NCBI RefSeq assembly: GCF_025685415.1
Contig: NZ_JAGSYB010000001.1
Coordinates: forward strand, 3,348,001 to 3,412,000
Reading direction: 5' to 3'
DNA: 64,000 nucleotides
From: Terriglobus aquaticus
Lineage (GTDB): Bacteria > Acidobacteriota > Terriglobia > Terriglobales > Acidobacteriaceae
Of the stretch, positions 25,097-35,064 are shown piece after piece. The position numbers and the translations under genes are program-made. Each line of letters begins with the position of its first letter. The first letter of the stretch is position 1. The notes under the pieces are model-generated. The model was not told the origin of the DNA. It saw only the letters and a list, made by a program, of their open reading frames with translations, and searched no databases.

Positions 25097-26476
25097 CTAG
25101 TAGTCGCCCCCGCCACCCTGCTGCAGATTTTCAAAGCGCGTGAAGTCGGCCAAATACGCCATCTTGATGGTGCCGGTTGGGCCATTACGCTGCTTGGCGA
25201 TGATGATCTCCGCCTGCCCCTTGATGTCTTCGTTCTCGCGGTCGTAGTACTCCTCGCGGTGAATGAAGCAGACCACGTCCGCGTCCTGCTCGATGGAACC
25301 GGACTCGCGGAGATCGCTGAGCAACGGTTTCTTGTCGCCCTGGCGCTGTTCCGATCCACGTGAGAGCTGCGACAGAGCGACGACCGGCACGGCCATCTCT
25401 TTCGCCAGCGCCTTCAGGCCACGGCTGATGGCGGAAACTTCCTGGTTGCGGTTTTCGGGGCGGCGACCGCCCGGGCCGGCAGCCATGGTCATCAATTGCA
25501 GGTAGTCGATCAGGATCAGATCAAGCTGGCCTTCCTGCTGCTTCAAGCGGCGCACCTTCGCGCGCATCTCCGTCAGCGTAATGCCGGGCGTGTCGTCGAT
25601 GAACATGCGCGAGCCCATCAGGCGATCCAGCGCGTTCACCAGCTTTTGCTTGTCTTCGCGCGGCAGGAAGCCGGTCTGGATCTTGCGGCTGTTCACCAGC
25701 GCCTCGCTCGCCAGCATGCGTCGCAGCAGTGACTCCTTCGACATTTCCAGCGAGAAGACGGCGACCACCTTCGCGTCGCGCACCGCGCAGTTCTGCGCGA
25801 TGTTGATCGCCCACGCCGTCTTACCCATGGACGGGCGTGCCGCGATGATCATCAGGTCCGACTTCTGCAGACCGCTCGTCATGCGGTCGAACTCGGAGTA
25901 GTGCGTCTCCAGGCCGGTGATTTCGCGGCCCTGCTCATACAACTGGTCGATTGATCCGAACGACTCCGACACGATTTGCCCGATATCGGAGAAGCCGCGC
26001 TTGATGGCGGACTCGCTGATCTCCAGCAGGCGCGATTCGACTGCGCCGAGCACGTCCAGCGACTGCTCGCCCTGGTCGGCGGCGCGGTTCAGGCCCATCT
26101 CGCACACCTGCATCAACTGGCGCAGGATCGACTTGTCCTTGACGATCTGAACGTAGTTCTCAATTGCAAGATGGCGCGGCAGGTTCTCGTACAGCGAGGC
26201 AAGATAGCTCTGGCCGCCGATGGCCTCCAGCTCCTTCTTGCGCTCCAGCGCGTCCATGATGGTGAATAGATCGATGGCGTGGCTCTGCTCCGACAACTCG
26301 ACCATGGCCTGGTAAATGCGGCGGTGCGAGTCGAGCGAAAAATCGTCGGCCAGCAGCTTAGCCGTCGCATCGACAACCGCGACCGGATCCGACAGCATGG
26401 CGCCCAAGATGACGCGTTCGGTGTGTACGGACGAGGGAAGGCCGTCGCGTTCGACGATTTGCAGAAAGGTAGCCAC
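25097..26476 (-). CDS. dnaB: Replicative DNA helicase DnaB
   Basis: A 459-residue hexameric 5'-3' helicase, typical length. The N-terminal domain starts at SSVHTERVILGAMLSDP. The RecA-like C-terminal domain has Walker A ARPSMGKTAWAINIA and VFSLEMSKESLLRRML, then Walker B LDLILIDYLQLM, VVALSQLSRGSE with an arginine, DLRESGSIEQDADVV and AEIIIAKQRNGPTG. It unwinds the replication fork and recruits primase. The Gly-rich C-terminal tail (QQGGGGDY) is common in this phylum. It is the first gene of a minus-strand run and divergent from the DUF5076 gene. Confidence 0.97.
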   Translation of the reverse strand: MATFLQIVERDGLPSSVHTERVILGAMLSDPVAVVDATAKLLADDFSLDSHRRIYQAMVELSEQSHAIDLFTIMDALERKKELEAIGGQSYLASLYENLPRHLAIENYVQIVKDKSILRQLMQVCEMGLNRAADQGEQSLDVLGAVESRLLEISESAIKRGFSDIGQIVSESFGSIDQLYEQGREITGLETHYSEFDRMTSGLQKSDLMIIAARPSMGKTAWAINIAQNCAVRDAKVVAVFSLEMSKESLLRRMLASEALVNSRKIQTGFLPREDKQKLVNALDRLMGSRMFIDDTPGITLTEMRAKVRRLKQQEGQLDLILIDYLQLMTMAAGPGGRRPENRNQEVSAISRGLKALAKEMAVPVVALSQLSRGSEQRQGDKKPLLSDLRESGSIEQDADVVCFIHREEYYDRENEDIKGQAEIIIAKQRNGPTGTIKMAYLADFTRFENLQQGGGGDY

Positions 26477-26610
26477 GGTTCAAGTCTAGAGAACCATTGC
26501 TGTGCTATCCAGCGTTGCAAATGCCGCGGGTACGGGGCATGTTTTCTGCAAAACAGCGGTGTGGCTGTGCATTCATGTGCATCTGCGCTGCCTGTGCGAA
26601 GATGGCAGCC

Positions 26611-26907
26611 ATGTCGCAGAAGGATTCACTCCCCATCCCCGCCGCCGCTTCGAAGGATCCACGATCGCTGGAAGTGCTGCGCGTCTGGATCGCAGGCGGC
26701 GAGCAGCATGTGGCACTCGCATTCGGCATGTGGGAAGATCCAGCTGCCTGGGGCCTCCTGCTGGCCGACCTCGCGCGTCACATCGCCGAAGCACACGCTC
26801 AGCAGGACGACTCAGTCTCCGCCGAAGACTTCCTTGAAGAAATTCGCGCCGGCTTCGAATCTGAAATGGACTCGCCCAGCGACGAAGTCAGCGGGCAGGT
26901 GCAGTAA
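26611..26907 (+). CDS. DUF5076 family protein
   Basis: A 98-residue cytoplasmic protein. ATG 26611 (MSQKDS) is preferred; an in-frame ATG nine bases earlier (26602) is also possible. The core LEVLRVWIAGGEQHVALAFGMW, with EDPAAWGLLLADLARHIAEAH after it, matches DUF5076. The tail is acidic (EDFLEEIRAGFESEMDSPSDE). Function unknown. It is divergent from dnaB, and its short intergenic region holds no clear motif. Confidence 0.7.
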   Translation: MSQKDSLPIPAAASKDPRSLEVLRVWIAGGEQHVALAFGMWEDPAAWGLLLADLARHIAEAHAQQDDSVSAEDFLEEIRAGFESEMDSPSDEVSGQVQ

Positions 26908-26941
26908 GGCGGGAGGCAGAAAGCGAGGTTTCGGGCACTGC

Positions 26942-27604
26942 TCAGGAAGACTCTGCTAAAGCTCGCGAGCCAGCATTTGGATCAACGCCCTGTGCAGCAC
27001 TTCGTGCTTTCTGAATTAACCCGTAAATGCTTCTCGCGTCTGCAACATCGTAGAAAGCCAGCCTAGAAAGATCGGGGTAGAACTGAGAACTTCCCGTGCT
27101 ACGCCGCGAGTTCCAAAACGAGGTGGCGACCAGAGGCTCCGGAGAGAAATCAAGAGTTCCCGTGCCATCCTGCCGAGTCGTCAGTGAAATGCTCTCCAGG
27201 TTGCACAACTGGCTGCTGACGACTTTGCGGGTCGCTCCAGAGTTAACGACCAGAACCCTTTTCGTTGTGACTCCGTAGTATGTGCGACCCTTCTTCCATG
27301 CCGTGTACAGAAAGCGTCCCCAGATCATGTACTGGCCGACGACAATGAAGGGTATGCCCCAGAGCGCCATGAAGATGGAAAACCCGTCTTTTGCATTCTC
27401 AGAGCCGAAGTGACCGGTGGCGCCCCACTCCCAAAAGATTGCGAAGCCTCCCCAAAGTAGGCTGAACGGGATCGCCCACCAGTCACTGGGATGGAAGATG
27501 ATCTGACGAAGTGGCTGTCCGCTCCAGAGGAGGGTTTCACCGTTCAGGAGTTCCTCGCCGATTTCTTTCTCAATCTGTTGTTGCTGCTCGAGAGTGGCGT
27601 TCAT
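26942..27604 (-). CDS. PH-domain-like membrane protein
   Basis: A 220-residue protein with a Gln/Glu-rich helix at the start (ATLEQQQQIEKEIGEELL), then NGETLLWSGQPLRQIIFHPSDWW. Two membrane helices follow (AIPFSLLWGGFAIFWEWG and FMALWGIPFIVVGQYMIWGRF). A bacterial PH-like beta domain then opens with YYGVTTKRVLVV. The GE-LLWSGxP opening is typical of these sensors or scaffolds of unknown role. Its stop codon is 34 bp beyond the DUF5076 stop (convergent). It follows mnmG on the same strand after about 43 bp. Codon use is less GC-biased than its neighbours, which may hint at a different origin. Confidence 0.7.
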   Translation of the reverse strand: MNATLEQQQQIEKEIGEELLNGETLLWSGQPLRQIIFHPSDWWAIPFSLLWGGFAIFWEWGATGHFGSENAKDGFSIFMALWGIPFIVVGQYMIWGRFLYTAWKKGRTYYGVTTKRVLVVNSGATRKVVSSQLCNLESISLTTRQDGTGTLDFSPEPLVATSFWNSRRSTGSSQFYPDLSRLAFYDVADARSIYGLIQKARSAAQGVDPNAGSRALAESS

Positions 27605-27647
27605 TCTGAAGTTGAGTTCGATGTCGTAACTTGCCGAGAGCACCACT

Positions 27648-29666
27648 TTACTGCTTAGCCAGTTCGCGGGTGTGGACTTCGACCAGGACGTTGATCAGGG
27701 TAAGCGCGGCGGGTGTGACGCCGGGGATGCGGCTGGCCTGACCGACCGTTTGTGGGCGGACTCGATCCAGCTTTTCCTGGATCTCGCGCGAGAGGCCGCT
27801 GACGCCCTTGTATTGGAAGGTGGCAGGGATGGCGCGTTCTTCGGCCCGCTTCAGCTTGTCGATGCTGCGGCGCTGCTGGTTCAGGTAGCCCGTGTACTTG
27901 ATCTCCGTCTCGACCGCCCGCAGCTCGTTACGAAGGTTGGCCGGAAGCTCGGCAGCGGCATACGCCGCCAGTTCGGGCGAGTCAGCGAGCCGCGCGCGCA
28001 GTGCTGGCATCAACTGCTCGATGCGGAGCTCAGGCCGCTTCAACAACTGTGACAACGTTTGAGGCTTCACCTGCGCGGAGTTCGCCGCGGTGCCCGGTGT
28101 GGCTTCGCTTGCACTATCCTGCGCTGAAGAGTTCGAATCCCCACTCGCGTTGGTTGCGAGCAGTTCGGCGAGCGTTGAAGTGTCGACGCGTGTGCTGTCG
28201 AGCACGGCGGTCAGCGCGGCCATGCGCGCCTGACGCTGTTCGTACTCGGCCCATGCCTCGTCGTCGATCAGGCCCAGGCGGCGGCCGTGCGGCGTCAGGC
28301 GGCGGTCGGCGTTGTCGATGCGTAGGTGCAGGCGGAACTCCGCGCGGCTGGTGAACATCCGATACGGCTCGTTCGTGCCCTTCGAGATCAGGTCGTCGAT
28401 GAGAATGCCGGTGTAACCCTCGCTGCGGTCCAGCGTGAACGGTGCTTCCCCGCGCGACCATAGAGCAGCGTTGATTCCGGCCATCAGGCCCTGGCAGGCG
28501 GCCTCTTCGTAGCCGCTGGTGCCGTTGATCTGACCGGCCAGGTACAGCCCGAGGATCGACTTGACCGCGAGCGAGCGGTCGAGTTCCGTCGGGTCGATCG
28601 CGTCGTACTCAATCGCATAGCCGGGCCGCAGCATCGTCGCGTTCTCCAGCCCCGGAATGGAGTGCACCATCGCGAGCTGCACATCGGGCGGCAGGCTGGT
28701 GCTCATGCCATTGATGTAGACCTCGTCGGTGTCCAGACCCTCCGGCTCCAGGAAAAATTGGTGCTGCGGCTTGTCGGCAAAGCGAACGATCTTGTCTTCG
28801 ATAGACGGGCAGTAGCGCGGACCGATTCCTTCGATGGCGCCCGAGTACATCGCCGAGCGATGCACGTTCGCGCGGATGATCTCCAGCGTCTCCGGCGTGG
28901 TGTACGCAATGTGGCAACTGATCTGCGGCAGTGCCGGGACGTTCTTCGACCGCAGCGAAAAAGGCGTGGGATCGGCGTCTCCGGGCTGCTCCTGGAAGCG
29001 CGACCAGTCGATGGTGCGACCGTCCAGGCGCGGCGGCGTGCCGGTCTTCAGGCGGCACTCGCGCAGGCCGAGACGCTTCAGCGATTCGCCTAGCAGGATG
29101 CTCGCCGCTTCACCGCTGCGGCCGGCGGTCCAGCGCTCTTCGCCGCAGTGGATCAGTCCGTTCAAAAAGGTGCCGGTGGTGATAACAACTGCTTGCGCGC
29201 GGAGTTCGGTGCCATCGGCCAGCAGGAGGCCGGTGCAGCGCCGCGAGCCGTCCACATCGTGTTGCAGCAGAACGTCCGCCACCTCTGCCTCGACCAGTTC
29301 CAGATTCGGAACGCGCTCCAGCAACTCGCGCATGCGAACGCGGTAGAGAGCTTTGTCGCACTGCGCTCGGGGCGACCACACGGCAGGGCCGCGCGACGTG
29401 TTCAGCAGGCGGAACTGGATGCCGCACAGATCCGCAACTTCGCCCATGACGCCGCCCAGCGCGTCCACCTCGCGCACCAAATGGCCCTTGGCAATGCCGC
29501 CAATTGCGGGGTTGCAGCTCATCTGCGCAATCTTGTCGAGCGACAGCGTCAGCAGCGCGGTGCGGCGGCCCATGCGCGCGGCCGCAACGGCGGCTTCGCA
29601 GCCAGCATGGCCGGCGCCGACCACCAGAATGTCGAAATTATGCTCCGAATTGGAGAGATCGCTCAC
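27648..29666 (-). CDS. mnmG: tRNA uridine-5-carboxymethylaminomethyl modification enzyme MnmG
   Basis: A 672-residue FAD enzyme that, with MnmE, makes the cmnm5U34 modification of tRNA wobble uridines. The GTG start at 29666 ([19 protein letters not shown]) is chosen because the FAD-binding fold [10 protein letters not shown] begins there; the upstream frame has no family features. Motifs are [65 protein letters not shown] and [21 protein letters not shown]. An Asn/Ser/Ala-rich insert (about residues 500-533) is not part of the canonical protein, which is otherwise complete. It follows the DedA-rhodanese gene. Confidence 0.96.
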   Translation of the reverse strand: MSDLSNSEHNFDILVVGAGHAGCEAAVAAARMGRRTALLTLSLDKIAQMSCNPAIGGIAKGHLVREVDALGGVMGEVADLCGIQFRLLNTSRGPAVWSPRAQCDKALYRVRMRELLERVPNLELVEAEVADVLLQHDVDGSRRCTGLLLADGTELRAQAVVITTGTFLNGLIHCGEERWTAGRSGEAASILLGESLKRLGLRECRLKTGTPPRLDGRTIDWSRFQEQPGDADPTPFSLRSKNVPALPQISCHIAYTTPETLEIIRANVHRSAMYSGAIEGIGPRYCPSIEDKIVRFADKPQHQFFLEPEGLDTDEVYINGMSTSLPPDVQLAMVHSIPGLENATMLRPGYAIEYDAIDPTELDRSLAVKSILGLYLAGQINGTSGYEEAACQGLMAGINAALWSRGEAPFTLDRSEGYTGILIDDLISKGTNEPYRMFTSRAEFRLHLRIDNADRRLTPHGRRLGLIDDEAWAEYEQRQARMAALTAVLDSTRVDTSTLAELLATNASGDSNSSAQDSASEATPGTAANSAQVKPQTLSQLLKRPELRIEQLMPALRARLADSPELAAYAAAELPANLRNELRAVETEIKYTGYLNQQRRSIDKLKRAEERAIPATFQYKGVSGLSREIQEKLDRVRPQTVGQASRIPGVTPAALTLINVLVEVHTRELAKQ

Positions 29667-29703
29667 AGTTCTATTGTAGTGAGCCCGGCGGCGAAGCGGG
29701 CGT

Positions 29704-30687
29704 CTACTCGAAACGCGGCAGGTGGTGCATCTCGTCTTCCGGCACGGGTTCGGTGGGTGCGCCCAGCTTGAGCCAGGAGCGCAGACCGCCTTCGACCACT
29801 CTCGCTTTGTGGCCGTGCTCGGCCAAGGTATGCGCGATGCGGACGCTGGTGGCATCGCGCAGGCACGAGCAGTACACGTAAATGTCGCACTCGGTGGCGA
29901 GCGTTTCGCGCAGCGCGTCCAGCTCTGTCAAGAGGCGATTCGGCTCCACGCGAATCGAGTTCTTGATGCGCTGCATGCCCGGGTCGTAGTAGCCGTGCGA
30001 GCGCACGTCGGCGATCACGATGGGGCGCGTTGGGTCGGGGTTTTCCAGCCGCGCAATCACTTCGTCGGCAGAGACACGCTCCACATCGCGGTACTTGCGG
30101 TCGCGCACGCGGGTAAAGATCCAGGTGCCAAAGTAGCCAAGCGCCACCGTCACGACCAGGCCCAGCATCACGTGGCCAAATACCGCGAGAGTATCAGTAA
30201 TGGCGCGAATGAACGGGCTGAGAAAGTAGCCAATGCCGGTCCACAAGCTCACGTGCAGCAGCACGCCAAGGATGTCGTAGCGCAGGTATCGTGCCGGCCG
30301 CATGTTCAGACTGCCAGCCAGAGGAGGAGCCATGCTGGCCAAACCGGGAATGAACCGCGCAAACAGCAGGGTGCGAGCGCCGCGCTTGTAGAAGAAGTCA
30401 GCGGAGCGGAAGATGCAGGTCTCCGGATCCATGCTCACGCGGCAAAGTTTGCCCAGCAGCCACCACCCGGTCTTCCGCCCGAGCACGAACAGCGTCGAAG
30501 CTCCCGCCTCCTGAGCGGCAGCAGCAACCAGCAATAGCACGAACCAGTTCAGCGATCCGTGGTGCGCGGCGGCGCCTGCCAGGATCAGCGTGAGAACCGA
30601 CGGCATCGGCAGTCCAAGATTTGACAGCAGCAGGATTCCCGCAACGGCAATATACCCCTGTGCAGCGATCCACTCGGCCCAGCCCAT
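29704..30687 (-). CDS. DedA-family membrane protein fused to a rhodanese domain
   Basis: A 327-residue protein. Residues 1-205 are a DedA/SNARE-associated transporter-like domain: [14 protein letters not shown], a reentrant-type loop [23 protein letters not shown], and several membrane helices. Residues about 215-320 are a rhodanese: [46 protein letters not shown] (candidate active Cys in YCSCLRDAT) and [12 protein letters not shown]. The rhodanese domain would sit in the cytoplasm. DedA proteins act in membrane homeostasis and lipid flipping. The fusion suggests sulfur or redox sensing coupled to transport, an inference. It precedes mnmG by 37 bp. Confidence 0.88.
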   Translation of the reverse strand: MGWAEWIAAQGYIAVAGILLLSNLGLPMPSVLTLILAGAAAHHGSLNWFVLLLVAAAAQEAGASTLFVLGRKTGWWLLGKLCRVSMDPETCIFRSADFFYKRGARTLLFARFIPGLASMAPPLAGSLNMRPARYLRYDILGVLLHVSLWTGIGYFLSPFIRAITDTLAVFGHVMLGLVVTVALGYFGTWIFTRVRDRKYRDVERVSADEVIARLENPDPTRPIVIADVRSHGYYDPGMQRIKNSIRVEPNRLLTELDALRETLATECDIYVYCSCLRDATSVRIAHTLAEHGHKARVVEGGLRSWLKLGAPTEPVPEDEMHHLPRFE

Positions 30688-31076
30688 ACATGCACCTGCA
30701 ACACAGTTGAGATGCGAAAGTCGTCAATCTGCTGCTCATGGGCGTCAAATGGTTCGCTATGCCGATTCATCGCCTACTCGAAGCGGGAGGAAATGCGCCA
30801 GCTTTCGCCTACATCCGTGTTCGTGTGCCGCTTATCGCCCGGCAATTCGGGCCGTTGCAGGGCCGCCGTGGTGAAAGATGGAGCGCAACGGCCTTGCATC
30901 GCGACGCATCCAAGAGGCGAAGCCCTAGCCCCCGAGTCGCCGTCCGGTTTCGCGCGGAAGCGATCCGGAGTCGTCACTGTGCCGATTGAATCTCCTCGCC
31001 GCCGCGCAAGCGGATGAGCGTTTGACCGCATCGCTGCTACTGATGCGAGAAAGCAAGAGCACCCTTGCCTGCACGT
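30688..31076. other. 389-bp non-coding divergent region
   Basis: The gap lies between the divergent DedA-rhodanese and GH13 genes. I see no convincing gene, RNA element, strong hairpin or direct repeat. Short open frames here lack ribosome-binding sites and family features. It presumably holds the two divergent promoters. Confidence 0.5.
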
Positions 31077-34000
31077 ATGGAATTCCACATTGCCCGCTCG
31101 GTTCGCGACCTGACGGAACTCGACGAGTCGTTGTTTAGCTATACCGGCAACGTGGTTTTTGCCAATGTTGCCGCGAGCCGCAAGCTGGCGCAGCAACTGA
31201 ACGTGGCGCGCGGCACGGAAAGAGATCCCAAGCGCGCGATCAATGCTGGCGCCTTGTTTGCCATGGGCCTGATCGACGAACTGCAGCACGCGCTGATCGA
31301 CGCCTACCGCAAGGAGGTCGATCCGGCGGTGCTGTCTGCCGCCCTGCAGTGGTTCTCGAGTCAAACTTCGCCGGAAAAGCTGGATGCGCTGTTGCTGGCG
31401 TTTACCGAGCAGTTCCCCAACGTGGCGGTGTACCGCAAACAGCTCACAGCAAACGAGTGGCTTGCGGCTGCTGAAGACGGTCTGCCGAACCGCGAGGCTG
31501 CGCTGGAAGAACTAATGCTGCTGTGGCTGGCCAACAGTAACCCGGCGTTCACACCCTTTCGCGAGCTGTTTGAAGACACGGAGTTGCAGACGGCGGCACC
31601 CGCCTATAAGACGGTGACCGAGGCGCTGCCGAGCTATTTCGAGACGCGGCCCAAGGTGTCGCCGGAGATCGGCACGCTGCTGGACGCACTGATGGCGCCG
31701 ATCACGGCGTCCCCGGATTCTCTGACGGGTCAGTTGGAATACATCCGCACGCACTGGACGGTGCAGTTGGGCGGCCGACTGAAGAGCACTCTCCTGGCCA
31801 TCGACACGCTGCGCGAGGAAGAGATCGCGATCTGGCGCATGTTCAACCCGGCCGGTCCGGACCGGCATCGCCACGGAGCCTTCGGCACCGCCAAGGAAGG
31901 CTTCGTCGGCGACGAGTACATGGGCTTCGGCGACTACGAAGACGAAGAGATCACGCTGCCGGACGGCCGTCGTGTCCGCCGTCGGCGTTACGCTACGGAT
32001 TATCAGGCACCGCTGAACGAGTACGAGGCCTTCTCCGCCGACCAGGCCTGGATGCCCAACGTGGTGCTGCTGGCCAAGAGCACCTATGTGTGGCTCGAGC
32101 AGTTGTCACAGAAGTACGGCCGTCACATCTACCGCCTGGATCACGTGCCCGAAGAAGAGCTTCAGCTCATGGCGCGTCGCGGCATCACTGGTCTGTGGCT
32201 CATCGGTCTGTGGGAGCGCTCCGTCGCGAGCAAGACCATCAAGCACCTGCGCGGGCACATCGATGCGGTGGCGTCGGCTTACTCGCTGAAGGATTATCAG
32301 ATTGCCGAAGATCTGGGAGGCAACGAAGCCTATACGCAGTTGCGCGATCGCGCGGCGCGGTACGGCCTGCGGCTGGCCAGCGACATGGTGCCAAACCACA
32401 TGGGCATCGATTCGCCTTGGGTCATTGAGCATCCTGACTGGTTCCTGTACCGCTGGGAATCGCCATATCCGGTGTACAGCTTCAACGGCCCGGACCTGTC
32501 GAACGACTCGCGCGTCGAAATCAAGCTGGAAGATCACTATTACGACCAGACCGATGCGGCCGTCGTGTTCCGCCTGCGCCACCATGCCGACGGCGCAACG
32601 CGCTACATGTATCACGGCAACGACGGCACGACCTTTGCCTGGAACGACACGGCGCAGTTGGATTACAGCAAGGCCGAGGTGCGCGAACACGTGATGCAGG
32701 TGATCCTGCATGTGGCGCGCATGTTCCCGATCATCCGCTTTGACGCGGCGATGGTGTTGGCGAAACGCCATGTGCAGCGTCTGTGGTTCCCCCTGCCCGG
32801 CGCTGGCGGCTCCATCCCGTCGCGCGCGGAAAACGCCATCAGCGACGAGGAGTTCAACGCGCTGATGCCGAACGAGTTCTGGCGCGAGGTGGTCGATCGC
32901 GTTGCCGTGGAAGTACCCGGAACGCTGCTGCTCGCCGAGGCGTTCTGGCTGCTCGAAGGCTACTTTGTCCGCACGCTCGGCATGCACCGCGTGTACAACT
33001 CGGCGTTCATGGTCATGCTGCGTGACGAGGACAACGCGAAATATCGCAGCTACCTGAAGAAGACCCTTGAGTTCGACCCGGACATCCTGAAGCGGTATGT
33101 GAACTTCATGTCGAACCCCGACGAGAAGACTGCGATCGCGCAATTCGGTACCGGAGACAAGTACTTCGGCGTAAGCACGCTGCTGGCCACGCTGCCCGGC
33201 CTGCCCATGTTCGGGCACGGCCAGATTGAGGGCTTCACCGAGCAGTACGGCATGGAGTTCAAGGCCGCGAAGATGAAGGAGTGGCCGAACGAGGGCCTTA
33301 TCTCCCGCTTCGAGCACGAGATCGCGCCGCTGCTGCGCAATCGCAAAATTTTTGCCGAGTCCGCGAACTTCGTCCTGTACGACTTCTGGAAGGGCGACGG
33401 CTCGGTCGACGAGAACGTCTTCGCCTACTCGAACAACTACTACGGCGAGCGCTCGCTCATCCTGTACAACAACACCTATCCGAGCACGCGCGGCACCATT
33501 CACACGTCCGTAGGCTTCATGGACAAAGGCTCGGGCGAGATGCGTCAGCGCGCCATTGCCGATGGCCTGGCTCTGCCGTACGACGGCGATCTGTTTGTGG
33601 CGTACCGCGATGTGACGAGCAACCTGGAGTACCTGCGCCGCGCCACCGACATTCACCACAACGGTCTCACCTTTGACCTGCGCGGCTTCCAGTACATCGT
33701 GCTTCTGAACTTCCGCGAACTGCGCGCCACAGCGGAGAAGCCGTGGGACCAGTTGCACGACATGCTGCACGGCGCCGGTGTGTACTCACTCGACGAGGCG
33801 ATCACGAGACTTCGGTTGCGGCCCGTGCATGATGCTCTGCGGCTGACGATCCAGGAGGCCAACCTGCCGCTGGCCCCGGAAGAAGCCAGCAACACGGGCA
33901 AGGCTCAAACGCTGGACAGCACTCTGGCACGGAATGCCACTGACTTCCTGAACTCGGCGAAGGAGTTCCTGGCAGAGTCCAACATTCACTTGACGGTGCC

Positions 34001-35000
34001 TTCTGGCGTGCGTGCGTCAAGAGGTGCAGGCGCTGCGGGAAGCCTGGCTTCGCTCGCAGCACAGGGCACGCAGGGCCTTGCGAAGCAGTTGGATGGTGTG
34101 GCCAAGGCGACTTCTGCGGCGGCTTCAGAGCACCATGAGGCAGGTTTGCTGCATGTGCTGGAAGGTGTGGCGCACGAGGCGCGCGCGGTCGCACACGGCG
34201 TAGCCGCTGCCCTCGATCACCTTTTGCATCATGACTCCGCAGCGGAGAAGCGGGAACCGCAGGCGCAGCCAGGGGCTGCTGGTGACATCACCGCGAGTGC
34301 CGTGACCGCAGTCGCACCGGCCGGCCACGAGGGTGACGGCGAGGCGGCTCTGCAGGCTGTAGCGGAGAAGGCCGCCGCGCCGGAGCCGACACTGGACGCG
34401 GTATTCGAGAGCAACCTGCAACGCAACATTGCGCTGTTGCTGGAGCGGCACTACCGCGAGGGCCAGCCGACCACGGTTCCGGGAGTCCCAGCGCTTCTGG
34501 CGCCGCGGCGCGATGCGGTGTTGCTGGCTTCGGCCCTGGTGCGAGCCCTTCCGGTGGACGAGCAGACACCGCGCATCCATGCGGACCTGTTTGACCGGCT
34601 GCAGTTGCGGCATGCACTTGCGGAGACGTTCACTGCGCTCGGCTTTGAGGGCGATGCGGCGTGGCGTGCGGCCGCGGTGGTGCGCATCGCCACGGCCCAC
34701 AACATCGGCTCGCTGAACACCGAATCCTTCTGGGCGGACGGCGACGTGCGTTGGGTGCTCAATGTGAACGAGTCCGAGGGCACCGAGTACTTCAACCGCG
34801 AACTGTTTGCGGCATTACTGCCTTGGCTGGAGTTGGAGCCGGAGACGACGCCACTGACCGCTGATGAGAAGTCGCTCGACGAACGTCTGCTGGATCGCGC
34901 GGAGAAGGCCGGCTACCAGCTTCGCAAGTTCCTGCATGAACCCGGCTTTGCCGAGCGTTCGCACGGCCTGGTGGGCGTGGAGGAACTGGCGGCAAAGTAG
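31077..35000 (+). CDS. Very large GH13 (alpha-amylase superfamily) protein
   Basis: A 1307-residue protein (ATG 31077; an in-frame TTG at 31065 is possible). Residues 1-270 are helical with no recognised fold. From about 340 comes a GH13 barrel. Region I is SDMVPNHMG (D436, N440, H441). Region II is IRFDAAMVLAK with nucleophile D556. Region III is LLAEAFWLLEG with acid/base E621. Region IV reads NFMSNPDEKT, with P681 in place of the usual His and D682 kept. About 960-1110 is an Ala/His-rich low-complexity helical segment, and the last 200 residues are again helical. No signal peptide, so probably cytoplasmic. An alpha-glucan role is plausible; specificity unknown. Confidence 0.8.
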   Translation: MEFHIARSVRDLTELDESLFSYTGNVVFANVAASRKLAQQLNVARGTERDPKRAINAGALFAMGLIDELQHALIDAYRKEVDPAVLSAALQWFSSQTSPEKLDALLLAFTEQFPNVAVYRKQLTANEWLAAAEDGLPNREAALEELMLLWLANSNPAFTPFRELFEDTELQTAAPAYKTVTEALPSYFETRPKVSPEIGTLLDALMAPITASPDSLTGQLEYIRTHWTVQLGGRLKSTLLAIDTLREEEIAIWRMFNPAGPDRHRHGAFGTAKEGFVGDEYMGFGDYEDEEITLPDGRRVRRRRYATDYQAPLNEYEAFSADQAWMPNVVLLAKSTYVWLEQLSQKYGRHIYRLDHVPEEELQLMARRGITGLWLIGLWERSVASKTIKHLRGHIDAVASAYSLKDYQIAEDLGGNEAYTQLRDRAARYGLRLASDMVPNHMGIDSPWVIEHPDWFLYRWESPYPVYSFNGPDLSNDSRVEIKLEDHYYDQTDAAVVFRLRHHADGATRYMYHGNDGTTFAWNDTAQLDYSKAEVREHVMQVILHVARMFPIIRFDAAMVLAKRHVQRLWFPLPGAGGSIPSRAENAISDEEFNALMPNEFWREVVDRVAVEVPGTLLLAEAFWLLEGYFVRTLGMHRVYNSAFMVMLRDEDNAKYRSYLKKTLEFDPDILKRYVNFMSNPDEKTAIAQFGTGDKYFGVSTLLATLPGLPMFGHGQIEGFTEQYGMEFKAAKMKEWPNEGLISRFEHEIAPLLRNRKIFAESANFVLYDFWKGDGSVDENVFAYSNNYYGERSLILYNNTYPSTRGTIHTSVGFMDKGSGEMRQRAIADGLALPYDGDLFVAYRDVTSNLEYLRRATDIHHNGLTFDLRGFQYIVLLNFRELRATAEKPWDQLHDMLHGAGVYSLDEAITRLRLRPVHDALRLTIQEANLPLAPEEASNTGKAQTLDSTLARNATDFLNSAKEFLAESNIHLTVPSGVRASRGAGAAGSLASLAAQGTQGLAKQLDGVAKATSAAASEHHEAGLLHVLEGVAHEARAVAHGVAAALDHLLHHDSAAEKREPQAQPGAAGDITASAVTAVAPAGHEGDGEAALQAVAEKAAAPEPTLDAVFESNLQRNIALLLERHYREGQPTTVPGVPALLAPRRDAVLLASALVRALPVDEQTPRIHADLFDRLQLRHALAETFTALGFEGDAAWRAAAVVRIATAHNIGSLNTESFWADGDVRWVLNVNESEGTEYFNRELFAALLPWLELEPETTPLTADEKSLDERLLDRAEKAGYQLRKFLHEPGFAERSHGLVGVEELAAK

Positions 35001-35020
35001 CTCGCACCGAACGCGCAAAG

Positions 35021-35042
35021 GGCGAGGCTACATGGCCTCGCC
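35021..35042. terminator. Hairpin between convergent GH13 and obg genes
   Basis: GGCGAGGC/GCCTCGCC with a 6-nt loop, extendable by G-T and A-T pairs and flanked by AAAG and TTGCTTTGG. It fits a bidirectional terminator. Confidence 0.7.
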
Positions 35043-35064
35043 TTGCTTTGGTTCTCGCTCGCTG

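Noticed and set aside
28128-28146. GAGTTCGAATCC, which looks like a tRNA T-arm.
   Set aside because: It lies inside the mnmG coding sequence (low-complexity insert). The flanking five bases on each side do not pair, and no acceptor, D or anticodon arm can be drawn around it.
32106-33770. A 554-codon minus-strand frame opposite the GH13 gene.
   Set aside because: It is a shadow frame; the plus-strand GH13 catalytic regions fall within it.
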